Below, in pieces: positions 1 through 12,020 of a stretch of DNA of 64,000 nucleotides. The notes under the pieces were generated by a model, which was not told the DNA's origin, made no database searches, and was given only the letters and a program-made list of their open reading frames with translations. Numbering within the stretch: the stretch's first letter is position 1; each line of letters opens with the position of its first letter. The translations under genes and the position numbers were made by a program. This stretch comes from Glandiceps talaboti. Lineage: Eukaryota; Hemichordata; Enteropneusta; Spengelidae. The stretch spans positions 12,242,194 through 12,306,193 of the forward strand of contig NC_135552.1 in NCBI RefSeq assembly GCF_964340395.1, given 5' to 3'.

Positions 1-149
1 TTCTCATGAATATAACTGCTGATGTCATAGTATGTAATCAGCTGCATTTAATGCACTGTTGGAGCTGACTCCTGGTAACAACGGTGTGATTTGATGATAT
101 CAAGCCACTCAATATTGTAAACATAATTTAGAATAATCTGATAAATGTC

Positions 150-3100
150 ATGATGTCTACGGTTGGTGGACTGTCCAAAGAACAGTTACAACGTATTGAA
201 GAGAACAAGAGGAAGGCGCTTGCAAGACGAGCAGAAAAGGCGCAGCAGCAGCAGCAGCAACAACAACAACAACAACATATTCATCATCCTCAAAAGACAG
301 CAATTCAACAAACAAATCAGAGACAACAACAACAACAACAACATCAGTCACATCACGTTTCTCGGCCACTCTCCTCAGGTCAACTGAGGTCAACAGGTAG
401 TGGGAGTCCACAAAACAAAATTAAAGTATCTACAGTTAGCAGACAATTCACTACTAGTACTACTTCATCATCAACAACAACAGTAAAACATGTTTTTCAA
501 ACTAAACAGGATGATCCACTGTCAAAATTTTCAAGTTCTTCACAATTTACCAAACCAAAGGAAGGCAATGGCATTGTATCAAAAGCATCCAACTCTTGCA
601 AAAACACTTCACAAACTGTGGTGGAGAAACAGAGAACAGACAGTTCTGTAGCTAAAATGGGTATTTTCAGTGGCTCAAAGAGTTTTTACTCAAGTAACAA
701 ACCAAATGGAAATACTTCCCAGTCAAAACAAAGCCACTCTACATCAGGATGGCAAAGTAGTAAAACTGGTAGCAGAAGAAAAGATGTTAATGATCCCCCC
801 GTCTCTCCACCGCCAACATTGACATCAGTTCTTGGTAAAAGCCTTACAGGAGACTGTGAATTGATAAGTAGAGACAGATTTGTTGTCAATGCTGGTTATA
901 ACTCACAGCTGATTGAAGCTTTCAAATCTATGGATAGCAGATCATATGGTAAGGATGGAAACTTACTTGTTCTTGCCAGTTATTTGTAACAATGGATTTC
1001 ATGTCATCTGAAGATTATCAGACACAGATCATAACTGGTGGTCATTAATCCATGACTGAATTTATAGTGAATATCACCAATATGTTGGCTAGGTTTAGCA
1101 GAATTTGGCGTCAGTACTATGCTGGTGACTCAATATTAACTGTATAAATTCGTTAAGAATGTTTAAAACAACGTACAGCAATTCAAAATGGTGATTGTAT
1201 TCATATCAGGTAAACTAAGAAAAGTGAAATGTTTTATTTATAATCAAATTGTTTTATTTACAGATGCTACCACTAAAAAGTGGAATTTTGCTTTGAAAGA
1301 TTACAGCAAACTGAGTAAGTGTTTTTATAATTAATATATTTTAAAACCAATTATGAAAGGTGATAGTATAGGAAGTTGTCCCATCCCAGGACAATCCATA
1401 TATTAGTAGCATTAATATTTGCTATCCAATCACTGGCATTGATTGCGATTTTCAATGACGCCTTCTGAAAGCTCTTCCGGTTTTCAAACATTTATCTTTT
1501 TTGAAGACATGTTTTTTTGAAACCTATTGTCTATAATGCCAATAGCCAACCAAGTTTCTATTTGCATCATATTCAATCTATCTGCACTTCTATAGTGGTA
1601 TGAGAGGGAAAAATCAACAAAATGATGAGCACATGTACATCTGTACCACAAAGTGACAATACATGTATATCCCATTATACAAAGCAATTTGATGCATTTT
1701 TTTTTGATAGTGGAAATAGTGAAATCTACTCCTGTACAATTAGAAGCATTGCCCAATGCTGTACTCAGAGGATTCCATGCTCAGCTGAAAGGCAAGGTTG
1801 TACCAAGACATATACCAGAACATAACCTAAACAACGTAGACTGCAAACTAGTGGAGTCTCTGATGGAGTTTCAAAGAGAAGGAGTCAAGTGAGTTTATAT
1901 TTCTCAGTGTCTATTGGATCACAACCAATCTCTTGTTCAATCTCTTAAACCATTGAATAGTCATGAATGTCAGGTAACTTTTCAGTGTAAAACACATTTA
2001 CCCCGTAAACAGTAAACAATCTCATTACCAAATACAACATGACTTGAATAAAGACAACATCATATTTTTTAGTTCCATAAAATAGAGTGCACTATTTCAC
2101 CTCTTTTTATGAGTGCATGTGGGAAGCCAATTTCTAATGCATTTTTATGCAAATGGAAATAAAATTATATTATTATTATATTTGCAACTTTATACTTTCC
2201 CAATTTTGCCAGCGTTTCAATCCTAGGTTCTTTCATCATTGGTTTTGTCAGTGGTTTTGTCAGTGGAGCCATAAGGAATATATAGGATTATTCATTTATT
2301 CAGAACCCACGTTTTCTATAGCTCTACCCGACAAGTGTTCTTCATACCTCCTAATCCAAACTGGGCCTTTATTGTAGTACTTTGTCTCTAGAGGGCGGTG
2401 TTTATATAAGATGTGTTTCTTTCTATGTTCTCAGTTTTGTGATATCCCGTCATGGCCGGGCTTTGATAGCTGATGACATGGGACTTGGTAAAACTATACA
2501 ATCTATATGTATAGCATGTTACTACAGAACAGAATGGCCTGTATTAGTAGTTGTACCATCATCAGTCAAGTTAACCTGGGCTGAGGTAAATATCTACGTT
2601 TACCTTATTTACATCTTCTTCTTTTTTCTTTATTACCTACTTATTAAATTTTACATTTGTAGGCAAAATAAAATAATACATGTTTTGAGGTATAAAAGGA
2701 GACCAGAAAAATTGCTACTTGCTAATCAAGTCTGTCTCCTTAGACACTGTAAATAAAATTTATGAATAAATACATGACAAAGTATAAAGAGGACAGTGAA
2801 AAAAACCAACCTAAATATCTATGAAAATATATATATTGTACATCAACATGAGTTGCAGTATATTCACATCAGGTGAAGAAAATCTTTTAGTGAGTTACGA
2901 AAAACATTCCTTGATGATTTGGACCTAACATTAAGAGGTAAGTTGTTCCAGTGTATAGCTCCTTTGTTTGACATTGTAAATTTACCTATTTCAGTGTTTA
3001 TCCTTGGGATTGAAATATCTGTAGCTTTGTCACCACACAGTGTCAAAAAGGATAGGAAAAGAAGACAAATATCTACATATACATGTACATAATTAGCTTA

Positions 3101-6100
3101 GTCACACACAGTGTCAGAAATATTGTGAATTTTTGGCCAAATTTTTTTTATCAAGACTGTAGTTTCCTCTATTGCATATTATATTCTTGTAATTCATTCA
3201 ATAAAGAAGAAGCATAAGTGCTTTGACAAGTGGTGTATTCATACATTTTCCATGTTAAAAATTTAGTATGTACTACATGTATTTTATAAATAAATTATGT
3301 ACTACCTGTATTATATTAATATTTCATATATGTACAGTGTACAGATTTGTGATTCAAAGATGAGATCCAACGTCATACGATACTATGCTGAGACTATCAT
3401 CAGAATTGTAGAAAGATAATAAACACTCAAATACCACCAGCCATAACATATGTACAAGTAAACAATATTTAACCCTGGATTTAAAGGATACCATCATTCT
3501 GTAAATAGCTGACATCAATACATGAGTTAAAAAAAGAAACCAAATTTAATTTTGTTGAAATTCTACTTCAACACTACTATTTTAGGTCATTATCTGTCTC
3601 ATTCTCATATTCATCTGATTTGTTAAAATCTTGTTTCATGTTTTAGACTTTTATACAAATTATTGAAAATTCTGTTTCCATACTCCTATTTTAGGCTTTC
3701 ATCTGAATTTGTTAAAATTCTGTTTTCATACTTCTGTTTTAGGCTTTCATACGATGGGTGCCATCATTAGATCCACAACGTATTAATGTGATTGCTAAGA
3801 GTAAAGACAGTGCCACATCAGGTTTAGTAAACATTATTAGCTATGATATGATGACAAGAAAAGCTACAGAATTGAAGTCAAAACGATTCCAAGTCATTAT
3901 CATGGATGAATCTCATTCATTGAAGAATTTTAAAACTGCCAGAACAAAAGCTGCCATGCCACTTTTAAAGGTAACATTCTCTGTATTTAAAGTTGTATAT
4001 GTATTTCATATGCCCATGGTGTTTATTCAGTAGAACGCTTGTGTATGTCTTGTGAAATAAGACTCAGCATGATATGGTCGAAGAAGTGATATTATTGTGG
4101 AAAGCAAGCTATCAGATATCTAAGATGGACACAAAGAAAAGTTTGTTTTTGCATGTGATAGAACCATAGATTAAACAAGTGGATGATAGTGATTCTTTGG
4201 TTCTGTGGATACATTTACCCTGTGATAAAGATAATGTAAACACTGAATGAGGTTTAATGTGCAGCCACTTCAAGAAAACTTACTGTCAGACATGCCATCT
4301 TCCTGTGAGTGTAGTCCGTTGCTAGCTTATATAAAAGCGCCACAATAATAATTGTAGTTTGTGTTGTGTTAACTTTTCGATAGCTGATTTGCCACTAGCA
4401 TATAATTTTGTAACCCATGATATTATCTTATTTCACAATTCAAGGATGCAGGGAATTTTGTAACAAGTAAAAAACAGAGTAGTGTGCAGCCCAGCTGTAT
4501 TTCTCATCAAGTACATGAATTCATCATCTAGTCAAGTAAAGAGAAAAATTATAAACTTTTGATAAACAAGATGAGAGATAATTTATGAATATCTTGAAAA
4601 TGATGACAGCGTATGGAATAATGACGGCAGAGAATTCTGTATGTGTACCTGGTATTGATAATGAATTCCTGTATAAAGTTAAAAAGGAAAAACAGCACTG
4701 TGAGGAGAATGGTTTGATCATATATTTTGGAACACTAGAAGTCAGGTGAAAATAGCATATAGACTTGGCTGTCAGATTCGACATACTGGCTTCTACTGGC
4801 AAATGACATTGTCATTCCAGATAGCCAAGTACCTTGGCCAGATGCAAAAGACTTGACATACTGACACCATATGTATTGCTATGGCTACCAAGTCAAGATT
4901 TTACCCAATATGATGTTCTATGATTGTTCCCAAAGCACAAATTAAAACGCTGTTTCAGGTAGTATACTATTGAATTAGGTAACATTTCATGTTGTCTATC
5001 CTTGCAGGCTGCTCCTCGTGTTCTCCTGTTATCTGGAACTCCGGCATTGTCCAGACCATCAGAACTGTATACACAAATAGCTGCTATAGATTCTAAACTT
5101 TTCCCAACATTTCATGACTTTGGTGTCAGATACTGTGCTGGTCACCAGGTAAGGTGTAACACATCATTGTAAACATGTGTTTTTGGGTTAGCTGATACAG
5201 AGAAATATCTCTGTTAATGATGTCTGACTACACTAATGTTTGTGCATATGAATTTCCATTTGATATTTTGATAATATTTATGAAATATGTGTTGCATTGT
5301 ACAGAATCCATGGGGATGGGATTACTCTGGTTCATCCCATATGACAGAACTACAATTACTACTGGAGGAAAGAATCATGATTCGGAGGTTAAAGGTCAAC
5401 GTGATGTCACAGCTTCCTTCTAAGACAAGACAAATGGTAGGTTGGAATATTCATTTCAAAGTAGTTTTGTGAGTCAGATATCATCACTGTGACTGCTATG
5501 ATAACTTTACACTGGTTTTCAAGTTAGTGAAATATTGGTAAAAGTTAACCCAAAGCAGTGTTGTTACATGTAAGTGCCTTGTAAGTTGTAGGTGATGAGG
5601 AGTAATTTGTATTCAAGTTTGTAATGGACAGGTATCCAGTGAAGAGCAGAGAATGAAGTGATATAATCTGTTTTCTTTGTGCATAAAGCAAACCTGGCTG
5701 CTGCATATTCTGGGCATATTTGCCAGTATATTGAGGGCAGTGAGCAATTAGACTCCAGCAGAGGATGTAGTGTTTAAGGTATACTGTGTTGGATGGAGGA
5801 AGGATTTTCTCTGCCCGTAAGAGTCAAATTCTGGAAAACAATTTTTATGAAGTATACAGGTAAATCTAATTTCACATGATTTTTCTTTTATTTACAGATT
5901 GTAATGGATCCTGGTGTGGTGAAAACTAACAGTCAGTCACTGAAAGCTGCTGCCAAACAAATGAACAGGGCTGCAATGAATGTAAGACTTCTCAGTTCTG
6001 TTATGGTGAAAACGTCTAAGTCTTAATTCACTTTTAGAAATTATGTCAGGTGATGAAACAGAAAAAAAAAACACTTCCTAGAGTTTTTCAACTTGTTTCA

Positions 6101-9100
6101 CTACTCAAAAGATGTAATAAGTAATTATAAGACTGTAAAATAAAAAGCTCATCCCTAATTTTGGTGAAGTCTCATAAGCATTGTCAGCAAGTCACAACAA
6201 AGGTGTGATCATGAAGAATGTCCAAATCTTGGATAAAGAAGACTAATTGAATGTGTATGCGTAGGTTTAAGGAAGCTACCTGGAAGCTAGAAATATCCAC
6301 CAAAGGGAGCCAAATCAAAATTGGGATGCCAGCATCAAGATCCCAGCTGTGTTACTCAAGCTTGTTTCACATGTCTCTCCTCACACATGTGATAATAGTC
6401 AATTGTAGTAAACCCCCTTACAATGATGACGAGACATCAGGAAAAATCATTGATTCACTTCCAACAAATTTTTTGACTGTGTCCATAGAAACTTTCACTT
6501 GTAACTCCAAACCCAGAGTCAATGAACATCCAATTTTGTATGTTGTATACATAGTTTATATTGCATTCATTCTTGAGATGCTACTGTACCAGTGATATGA
6601 CTGGTCACATGACTTGATTTCTGAGTACTTTGCATACCTGTTCTCAAATTTTCTCAAAAAGTCTTTTCTTTTAAATTTATAGAAAAAGGAACAGAGAGGA
6701 GCTCTTTTACAGTATTTCAGTGAAACTGGAGCTGCTAAAATACCAGCTGTCAGGTCAGTATATGTGTGTACTCGTATTTACTGTGATTTCTCCATGTACT
6801 CCTGTATATTCCACATATTTACATAGACTTGGTGATTTTATGTGTTACTTCTAGATTGTCTTAGTTATATTCAGCTGATGCAACATATGCACTTTAGATT
6901 TACAAATTTAAAGCAAAACAGATTCATTAAGGTAGCGTTCCAATTTCTCTTAAAATCTAAGTTTTTCAAATCTCTCCAAACATTGCAATATGAAAGCTTG
7001 TTGTTGGTTCTTTTGAAATAATGAAAGAAATTTTAGGGTTCACTATCTTGTTTTCATGGAAATCGAGTCTTGTATTTCCCCATAGAATTTCATGTAACAC
7101 TATATACGGCAGCCATATTGGATTGTAATACTAGTATGTCTATCATTCAAATTAAAGGTGTGTTCTCTCCATATTTTTACTTCCAGTGGCTACATTGCTG
7201 ATCTACTAGACAGTGGTCATAAATTCCTTGTCTTTGCTCACCATCAGATAATGCTGGATGCTCTAAGTGAATATCTAAACTCTAAGGTAACTAGCAGAGT
7301 TTCATTATACAACTTTGGCAAATCTATTTGTGTGTGTATTTAGCCCATAGAAATAATACTAGTCTGAAATGTCATTAAATATGGCTTTATGTACATGTAC
7401 ATACAGCCAGATTCATAGTAGAAGTATTACTCAAGGTGAAGAGTTAGTCTGATGAAGTATGTCAAACTCTGATTTCTGAAACTCTAATCTCTGTTATCTG
7501 AATAGAAGAAAAAAGAAAAGAAATTTTTTTTAAAACATTACTAAGAAGCTTAGCAACACTTTACCAAATGTAAGATACTAGTATTCAAATACCTGTGCTC
7601 ATAAACTTTATGTACATGTTTTTGTTAGTTCTTCTTGGTAGAAATTTGAATTTATTCTGACTTTTTCTCCTAAATCATTAGGGCTATGGTTATATCCGTA
7701 TTGATGGTAGCACATCTTCAGACAAACGTAAACAATACTGTGATAAGTTCCAGGCTGATGACAATTGTCAAGTAGCAGTGTTATCCATCACTGCAGCCAG
7801 TACTGGTCTTACACTACATGCTGCAGCACTCGTTGTATTTGCTGAACTTTTCTGGAATCCTGGAGTAAGTGTCATCAAATTGTCAATATCCTTGTTTTGT
7901 CAATAGTATGGTAGAACTCCATGATGTGTAAGTGTCAGTGTGATGTATTCAACATTTCCATGAGTGCTTGTTCTCTGTAGCCAGACTTTCACAAACATTG
8001 CAAGTGAAAGTATGACAATTAAAACCATAAGCATGAGTGCTAGGGGGTAGTACCCACACTGACATTCATGCAGGATGGGGTTCTGTTATTATTAAATATA
8101 TTTATCCAAAACAGTAATTCATTAAAAATACACCTGTGTGTTTATGTGATTTCATACATGGAATGATTGCTTCCACGCAATTTTTTTTCTCCCCAAAATT
8201 TCAATTTTAACTTTGGTATAATAGTACATTTCAATGTAGAGTGAAAAGGCTTGAAGTAAGCAGTTATCCCTTGTTATAAATTATCATACTCTATATACTC
8301 AGGTGCTTGTCCAAGCAGAAGATCGAGTGTACAGAATTGGTCAGAAAAACTGTGTAAATATTCATTATTTAGTTGCAAAGGGAACTGCAGATGACTATAT
8401 ATGGTAAGTGTTGCCGGGGTAACAAATGTTTGAACCTAAACAGGTGACTAGATGGTGAGAGAGTAGCAGGGACAAAAACCATGAAATAGTTTATCAAAAA
8501 TCTTCAGTTCAGCGTGACAAAAACACTTGACAAAAACTTGTCATAATGAACAATATTAGCTGTACATGAGCTCACATAAATTTTCCCCCATCATACTTTA
8601 TTTTAGCAGTTTGGGTTTACATTATAAACTCCTATTTACTGTAATAAGTTCCCACCCACGATTATGATAATATTGGCGTAAATTTGTATGCAAGAGTTTG
8701 ATTTTCAAAAGAAAAACAAAAATAAAGTTTAGATTACATTAGATTTTAGAATATGTAACATAATTTGCCTTTCACTGAACTGTCACTGTTTGAAATGAAT
8801 TGTGTCTTTAGAAAATACACAAACAATGAAAATTAAAAAACGTGCATGTAGCAATAGTGAAATGTAAAATGATGATATGAACTCTCTAAATCTAAAACAT
8901 GTGACAGTGTGTGAAGGAAATAAAGATAAATAAAGGAAATCTAGCCATATTCCTACATAAAAGTCTAATCAGATTGGTAAAAAATACACTACAATGATCT
9001 GTTAAACCACAGTGGTATGTATTTGTGTCACATCACGTAAATACATGTACTTAATTTTAAATTCAATAGGCCATTGGTACAAGAGAAGTTGAATGTTCTT

Positions 9101-10127
9101 AGTAAAGCTGGACTTACTAAAGATGACTTCTCAGAAGCACATACAAAGTCATTGAAGGTAAGAGTTTCTGAGATATCCAGTGTTTCACCTTCAAGCTAAC
9201 TATTATTGGTTCAATACAGCAATTCTACATACAGCTGAAGGAGATAGAATTTGAAAGAGAAATTTTGGATGGGAAAAGTTCAGCCATACTTATTTCTGCC
9301 TTTTAATAGTACACTTGTATTGATTACTGCCATACTTATGAATTTGGGTGATAAAATAGCACCTTGGTAACTTTATTCAATTTTGAAGTCTTGTGAAGAA
9401 GCCCTACTCCACTTGACATGTGTTCAGCCATTTTGGGGATTTCCTGTAAGGGTGTATCAGAAAACACTGTGATGACATCACATAGTCTTAAGATGTCCAA
9501 ACATGACTGCTTCTACTACAGTACACTGTATGTTTAAATCATTATCTAAACCACATAGGAAGGGAGATACACTGTACATACTACAGTATACAGTATTTAT
9601 ATCCCATTGAATACTTGGTGTAACTATTTAATACAAGTTGTGTTTTGTCTATACAGGACCCTAAACAAAAAGACATCCTAAGTTACTTTGAAGAATCCTT
9701 CATGGAAGAGGCCAGTGAAGAAGAACTTCAACAGATTGCTGCATTGGAAGCTGCAGCACCTGATGACATTGCAGCATTGAAAACAGCAGGAGGTGATGGG
9801 AATGCTGTGGCACTGGAAAGAACAGTCACACATGATAGCAGTGGAAAGGATATTTTGGACATTGATAACACTGTGGTGACAGTCCCTCAGAAATTTGATA
9901 CTGAAGACCAGATACTAGACAGTGAAAAGGGGACATTTTGTACTACTAGGGACTATCCTAGAGTAAAACACAAACCTAAACGGATAAAGCAGATGACACT
10001 TTTTCAGACAACTGGAACTTCGAAGTATGTAAGTGGCTCCTTGTTGGACGATGATGACAGCGATGATGATGAGGATGATGATGATGATGAAACTGGACCA
10101 GTTATCAAAAGGGCAAGGAAGAAGTAG
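150..10127 (+). CDS. SMARCAL1: SMARCAL1 (HARP) annealing helicase, 14 coding exons
   Basis: SNF2-family ATPase that anneals RPA-coated single strands and remodels stalled replication forks in the nucleus. Coding exons: 150-948, 1264-1314, 1711-1888, 2435-2585, 3743-3970, 5008-5148, 5305-5436, 5898-5981, 6683-6753, 7187-7286, 7682-7864, 8303-8403, 9070-9157, 9657-10127. All junctions are GT-AG and the phases close, giving 925 aa. Residues 8-31 match the RPA-binding motif ([16 protein letters not shown]). They are followed by polyglutamine runs, a Ser/Thr-rich linker and a single HARP domain (about 240-305) spanning exons 1-3. Walker A is DDMGLGKT in exon 4, DESH is in exon 5, and motif VI is [11 protein letters not shown] in exon 12. 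Vertebrate SMARCAL1 has two HARP domains; only one is visible here. The C-terminus has an acidic Asp run and a basic end. ATG 150 is followed at once by a second ATG, so either could be used. I see no clear promoter in the 149 bases upstream. Confidence 0.95.
241..346 (+). repeat. CAG/CAA trinucleotide tract in SMARCAL1 exon 1
   Basis: Two runs of CAG/CAA codons (about 241-275 and 322-342) encode polyglutamine directly after the RPA-binding motif. Interruption by CAA codons and by His and Pro codons suggests a moderately stable tract. It probably acts as a flexible linker. Confidence 0.85.
2760..3060 (-). mobile_element. Non-LTR retrotransposon 3' end remnant in SMARCAL1 intron 4
   Basis: On the minus strand a 60-codon open stretch (3046 to 2864) contains [17 protein letters not shown] followed by FRNSLKDFL. 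This is the typical extreme C-terminus of LINE ORF2 proteins (W-N-x-L-P, then a Phe-rich helix ending the protein). About 100 bp of AT-rich 3' tail follows. No reverse transcriptase core is present, so it is a 5'-truncated dead copy. The clade (CR1/L2-like) is a guess. Confidence 0.6.
3578..3742 (+). repeat. Tandem copies of the SMARCAL1 exon 5 splice acceptor
   Basis: A degenerate unit of about 50-60 bp containing a pyrimidine tract, TTTTAG and the first exon bases is repeated. TTTTAG occurs near 3583, 3646 and 3694 before the true acceptor at 3742. The 3694 copy reproduces the first 8 bases of exon 5 and then diverges to an in-frame TGA. Confidence 0.6.
4040..4310. repeat. Dispersed repeat in SMARCAL1 intron 5, related to 10150-10510
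   Basis: The order of words (TGTGGAAA-CAAGCTAT, GACACAAA, TTGCATGTG, AAGTGG-TGATAGTG, CCCTGT-AT-AAGAT, GTAAACA-TGAAT, CAGCCACTT-A-GAAAACTT) recurs in the SMARCAL1 3' flank. A low-copy interspersed element is likely. No coding potential is seen. Confidence 0.55.
7912..8085. mobile_element. Foldback repeat family 1, copy A (SMARCAL1 intron 11)
   Basis: The left end (AGAACTCCAT...TGTCAGTGTG) is mirrored in inverse orientation at the right end (CACACTGACA...ATGGGGTTCTG), making an imperfect palindrome of about 175 bp. The same end sequence recurs at 11199 and 51742, so this is a repeat family. It is probably a non-autonomous element. Confidence 0.55.
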
Positions 10128-10149
10128 CACTTGTGTAGATATATTAAAT

Positions 10150-10510
10150 GTAAATATAGCAGTATGTAATACTGTGGAAAACAAGCTATGAACAAGCCAA
10201 GACAGACACAAACTAAAACTAGTGTTGTTGCATGTGGTAGATTACATAAGTGGGTGATAGTGGTGTCTTGGGTATGTGGCTGTAATCACCCTGTAATCAA
10301 GATACTGTAAACAGTGAATATGTGACCACTTGAAGGAAACTTGCTATTAGAGACACCACCCAATACTGTGAGTGTAATTATTAAAACTGATGTTACATTA
10401 CACAAGTGGGTGATATCCATGTGGATAAATAACCCTGTCATCAAGATGGTGTAAACATTGGATGAACTCACATGTTCAGCCACTTGAGGAAAACTTGCTA
10501 CCAGAGATAA
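10150..10510. repeat. Two adjacent copies of the intron 5 dispersed repeat
   Basis: Two partial copies of the 4040-4310 sequence lie side by side. Each contains a CACAAGTGGGTGATA-type or ATAAGTGGGTGATA block, then a CCCTGT-ATCAAGAT block and a CACTTGA-GGAAACTTGCTA block. They lie just after the SMARCAL1 stop codon and are probably transcribed in its 3' UTR. Confidence 0.6.
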
Positions 10511-11198
10511 TGTAAAATTCAAACCAAGTAACAAGTCTAACACTATTTAGCTAAATATGAATCAAACCAATATCAACACATAAAAATGTATTTTGAAGCT
10601 TCTTCTCCTAAGACAGTGAAAGAGTTATGTTGGAATGGTAAGATAGAAACAAATGCAATGTTTCAATCCGTCTACTTCAGACCTTGACCTCAATTTTTTT
10701 GATTCTTGGAACCATGAACAATATTATTTATTCTCCATACCTTGTTCTCCTGTTTTGATATTTGAGTGTGCTGTTTGCAATAGAGTGCTTCTATTATGAA
10801 ATTAGTGAAATAAAGGCCAGCATGCCAGTATCAGGATTCTAACTTCAGTTGTCAAGTAACTATTTCATGCCTTCATTTCTAACTAAATTCACATCTTATC
10901 TTATCTTCCACACATTAGTCATTCTCGCATCCAAAATAAAAGATTGAGTACATTCAGCTAATGTGGTTTTATCACAGTTTATTGGTGACATTCAATAGTT
11001 TGACACATTATGCTAATTTACTACAATTCTCAATTGTGTGTAGACTCTTCAATTTCTTGGAAGACTTCATGATTGAAATAAAATGTAGGCAAATATAGAG
11101 TAATGCTGTTGTCGGACACATGTAGTTGTAGTCAGACATGACATGTCAATATGCAGCAATCAATCACAATCAGTTGGAAGTAATGTATACTCATATGA

Positions 11199-11318
11199 CA
11201 GAACCCCATGACATGCAAGTGCAAGTGTGGCGTACTTGAATTATTTGCATGAGTGCTTGCGACAGTACTTTCGTGATGTAGCGAGTGAAGATGCAGTAGA
11301 AAACACTGCAAGCACCTG
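11199..11318. mobile_element. Foldback repeat family 1, copy B
   Basis: It starts CAGAACCCCATGACATGCAA and shares the GTG-AGTGTGG-GTACT block with 7912 and 51742. Its internal GTGCTTGC pairs with GCAAGCAC near 11310. It abuts a family 2 palindrome, giving a composite repeat. Confidence 0.5.
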
Positions 11319-11324
11319 ATTTTT

Positions 11325-11500
11325 CTTTGATATTACTGGTGCTGGTATAATTATGTTATTCTCCAATATTTTTCTTCATTCAGCTGGAAAATACTAGTGA
11401 CCTAAGTGTTGTCACTACGAGTCTAGTAACTCATAGTGACAAAGGCCCCTTAGGTCACTCATAATTTCCTTGGCTGAACGAAGAAAAAATATTGGGGACT
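11325..11500. mobile_element. Palindromic MITE-like element, family 2, copy 1
   Basis: The termini CCAATATTTTTCTTCATTCA and TGAACGAAGAAAAAATATTG are inverted copies. Inside, AGTGACCTAAG pairs with CCTTAGGTCACT. Related copies lie at 32955-33130 and 53300-53470. There is no coding capacity, consistent with a non-autonomous DNA transposon. Confidence 0.7.
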
Positions 11501-11809
11501 AACATCCAGTTATCTGAAATACATACACATGTACATACCGGTATATAATATACTGATGAAACTTATAATACTAAAAATAGTTCATATTAAAAATTACTGC
11601 CCCAAATATTTTCCAAGATGGTAAAGACGGGGAAAGTTACTTGAATGTGTAACTTGTGCAGTTTGAATTATGAAAAAATCACAACTCTTGCTTTCATAAT
11701 GGTATATCACTTTTTTGTTGTTGAGGGCAGAAAGTAAGTAACATGTACACTAGTATCCCAGGAATTGCTATCAAAATTATGGTACTAGTTATTGAAAGTT
11801 TTACCAGAT

Positions 11810-11831
11810 CCCCCCCCCCCCCCCCCCCCCC
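11810..11831 (+). repeat. Poly-C run of 22
   Basis: An uninterrupted C homopolymer in the intergenic 3' flank. Exact length is likely to vary between individuals or be a sequencing estimate. Confidence 0.9.
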
Positions 11832-12020
11832 AGCTTTCACTGAGATTGGCTAAACTTAACAAAAACATGGGTCATATATTTCCAAATATATTGTCAGTAT
11901 ATCACAGTGTGCATACAACAGGTCATCATCTTTGTAATAATCTGAAATTTTGACAGTAAAAGTTGTAAGAATCTTGAAACCAAACTTGTAAGGACTGACA
12001 GAACAGTTTTGTACCATAAG

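Larger units (their letters stand above)
10128..12020. other. Convergent 3' flank between SMARCAL1 and ZNF622
   Basis: This stretch holds both 3' UTRs and no gene I can recognise. Candidate AATAAA polyadenylation signals for SMARCAL1 lie near 10809 and 10935. The block 10150-10510 is a dispersed repeat present as two adjacent partial copies. The rest holds foldback repeats (11199-11500) and a poly-C run (11810-11831). Confidence 0.6.
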
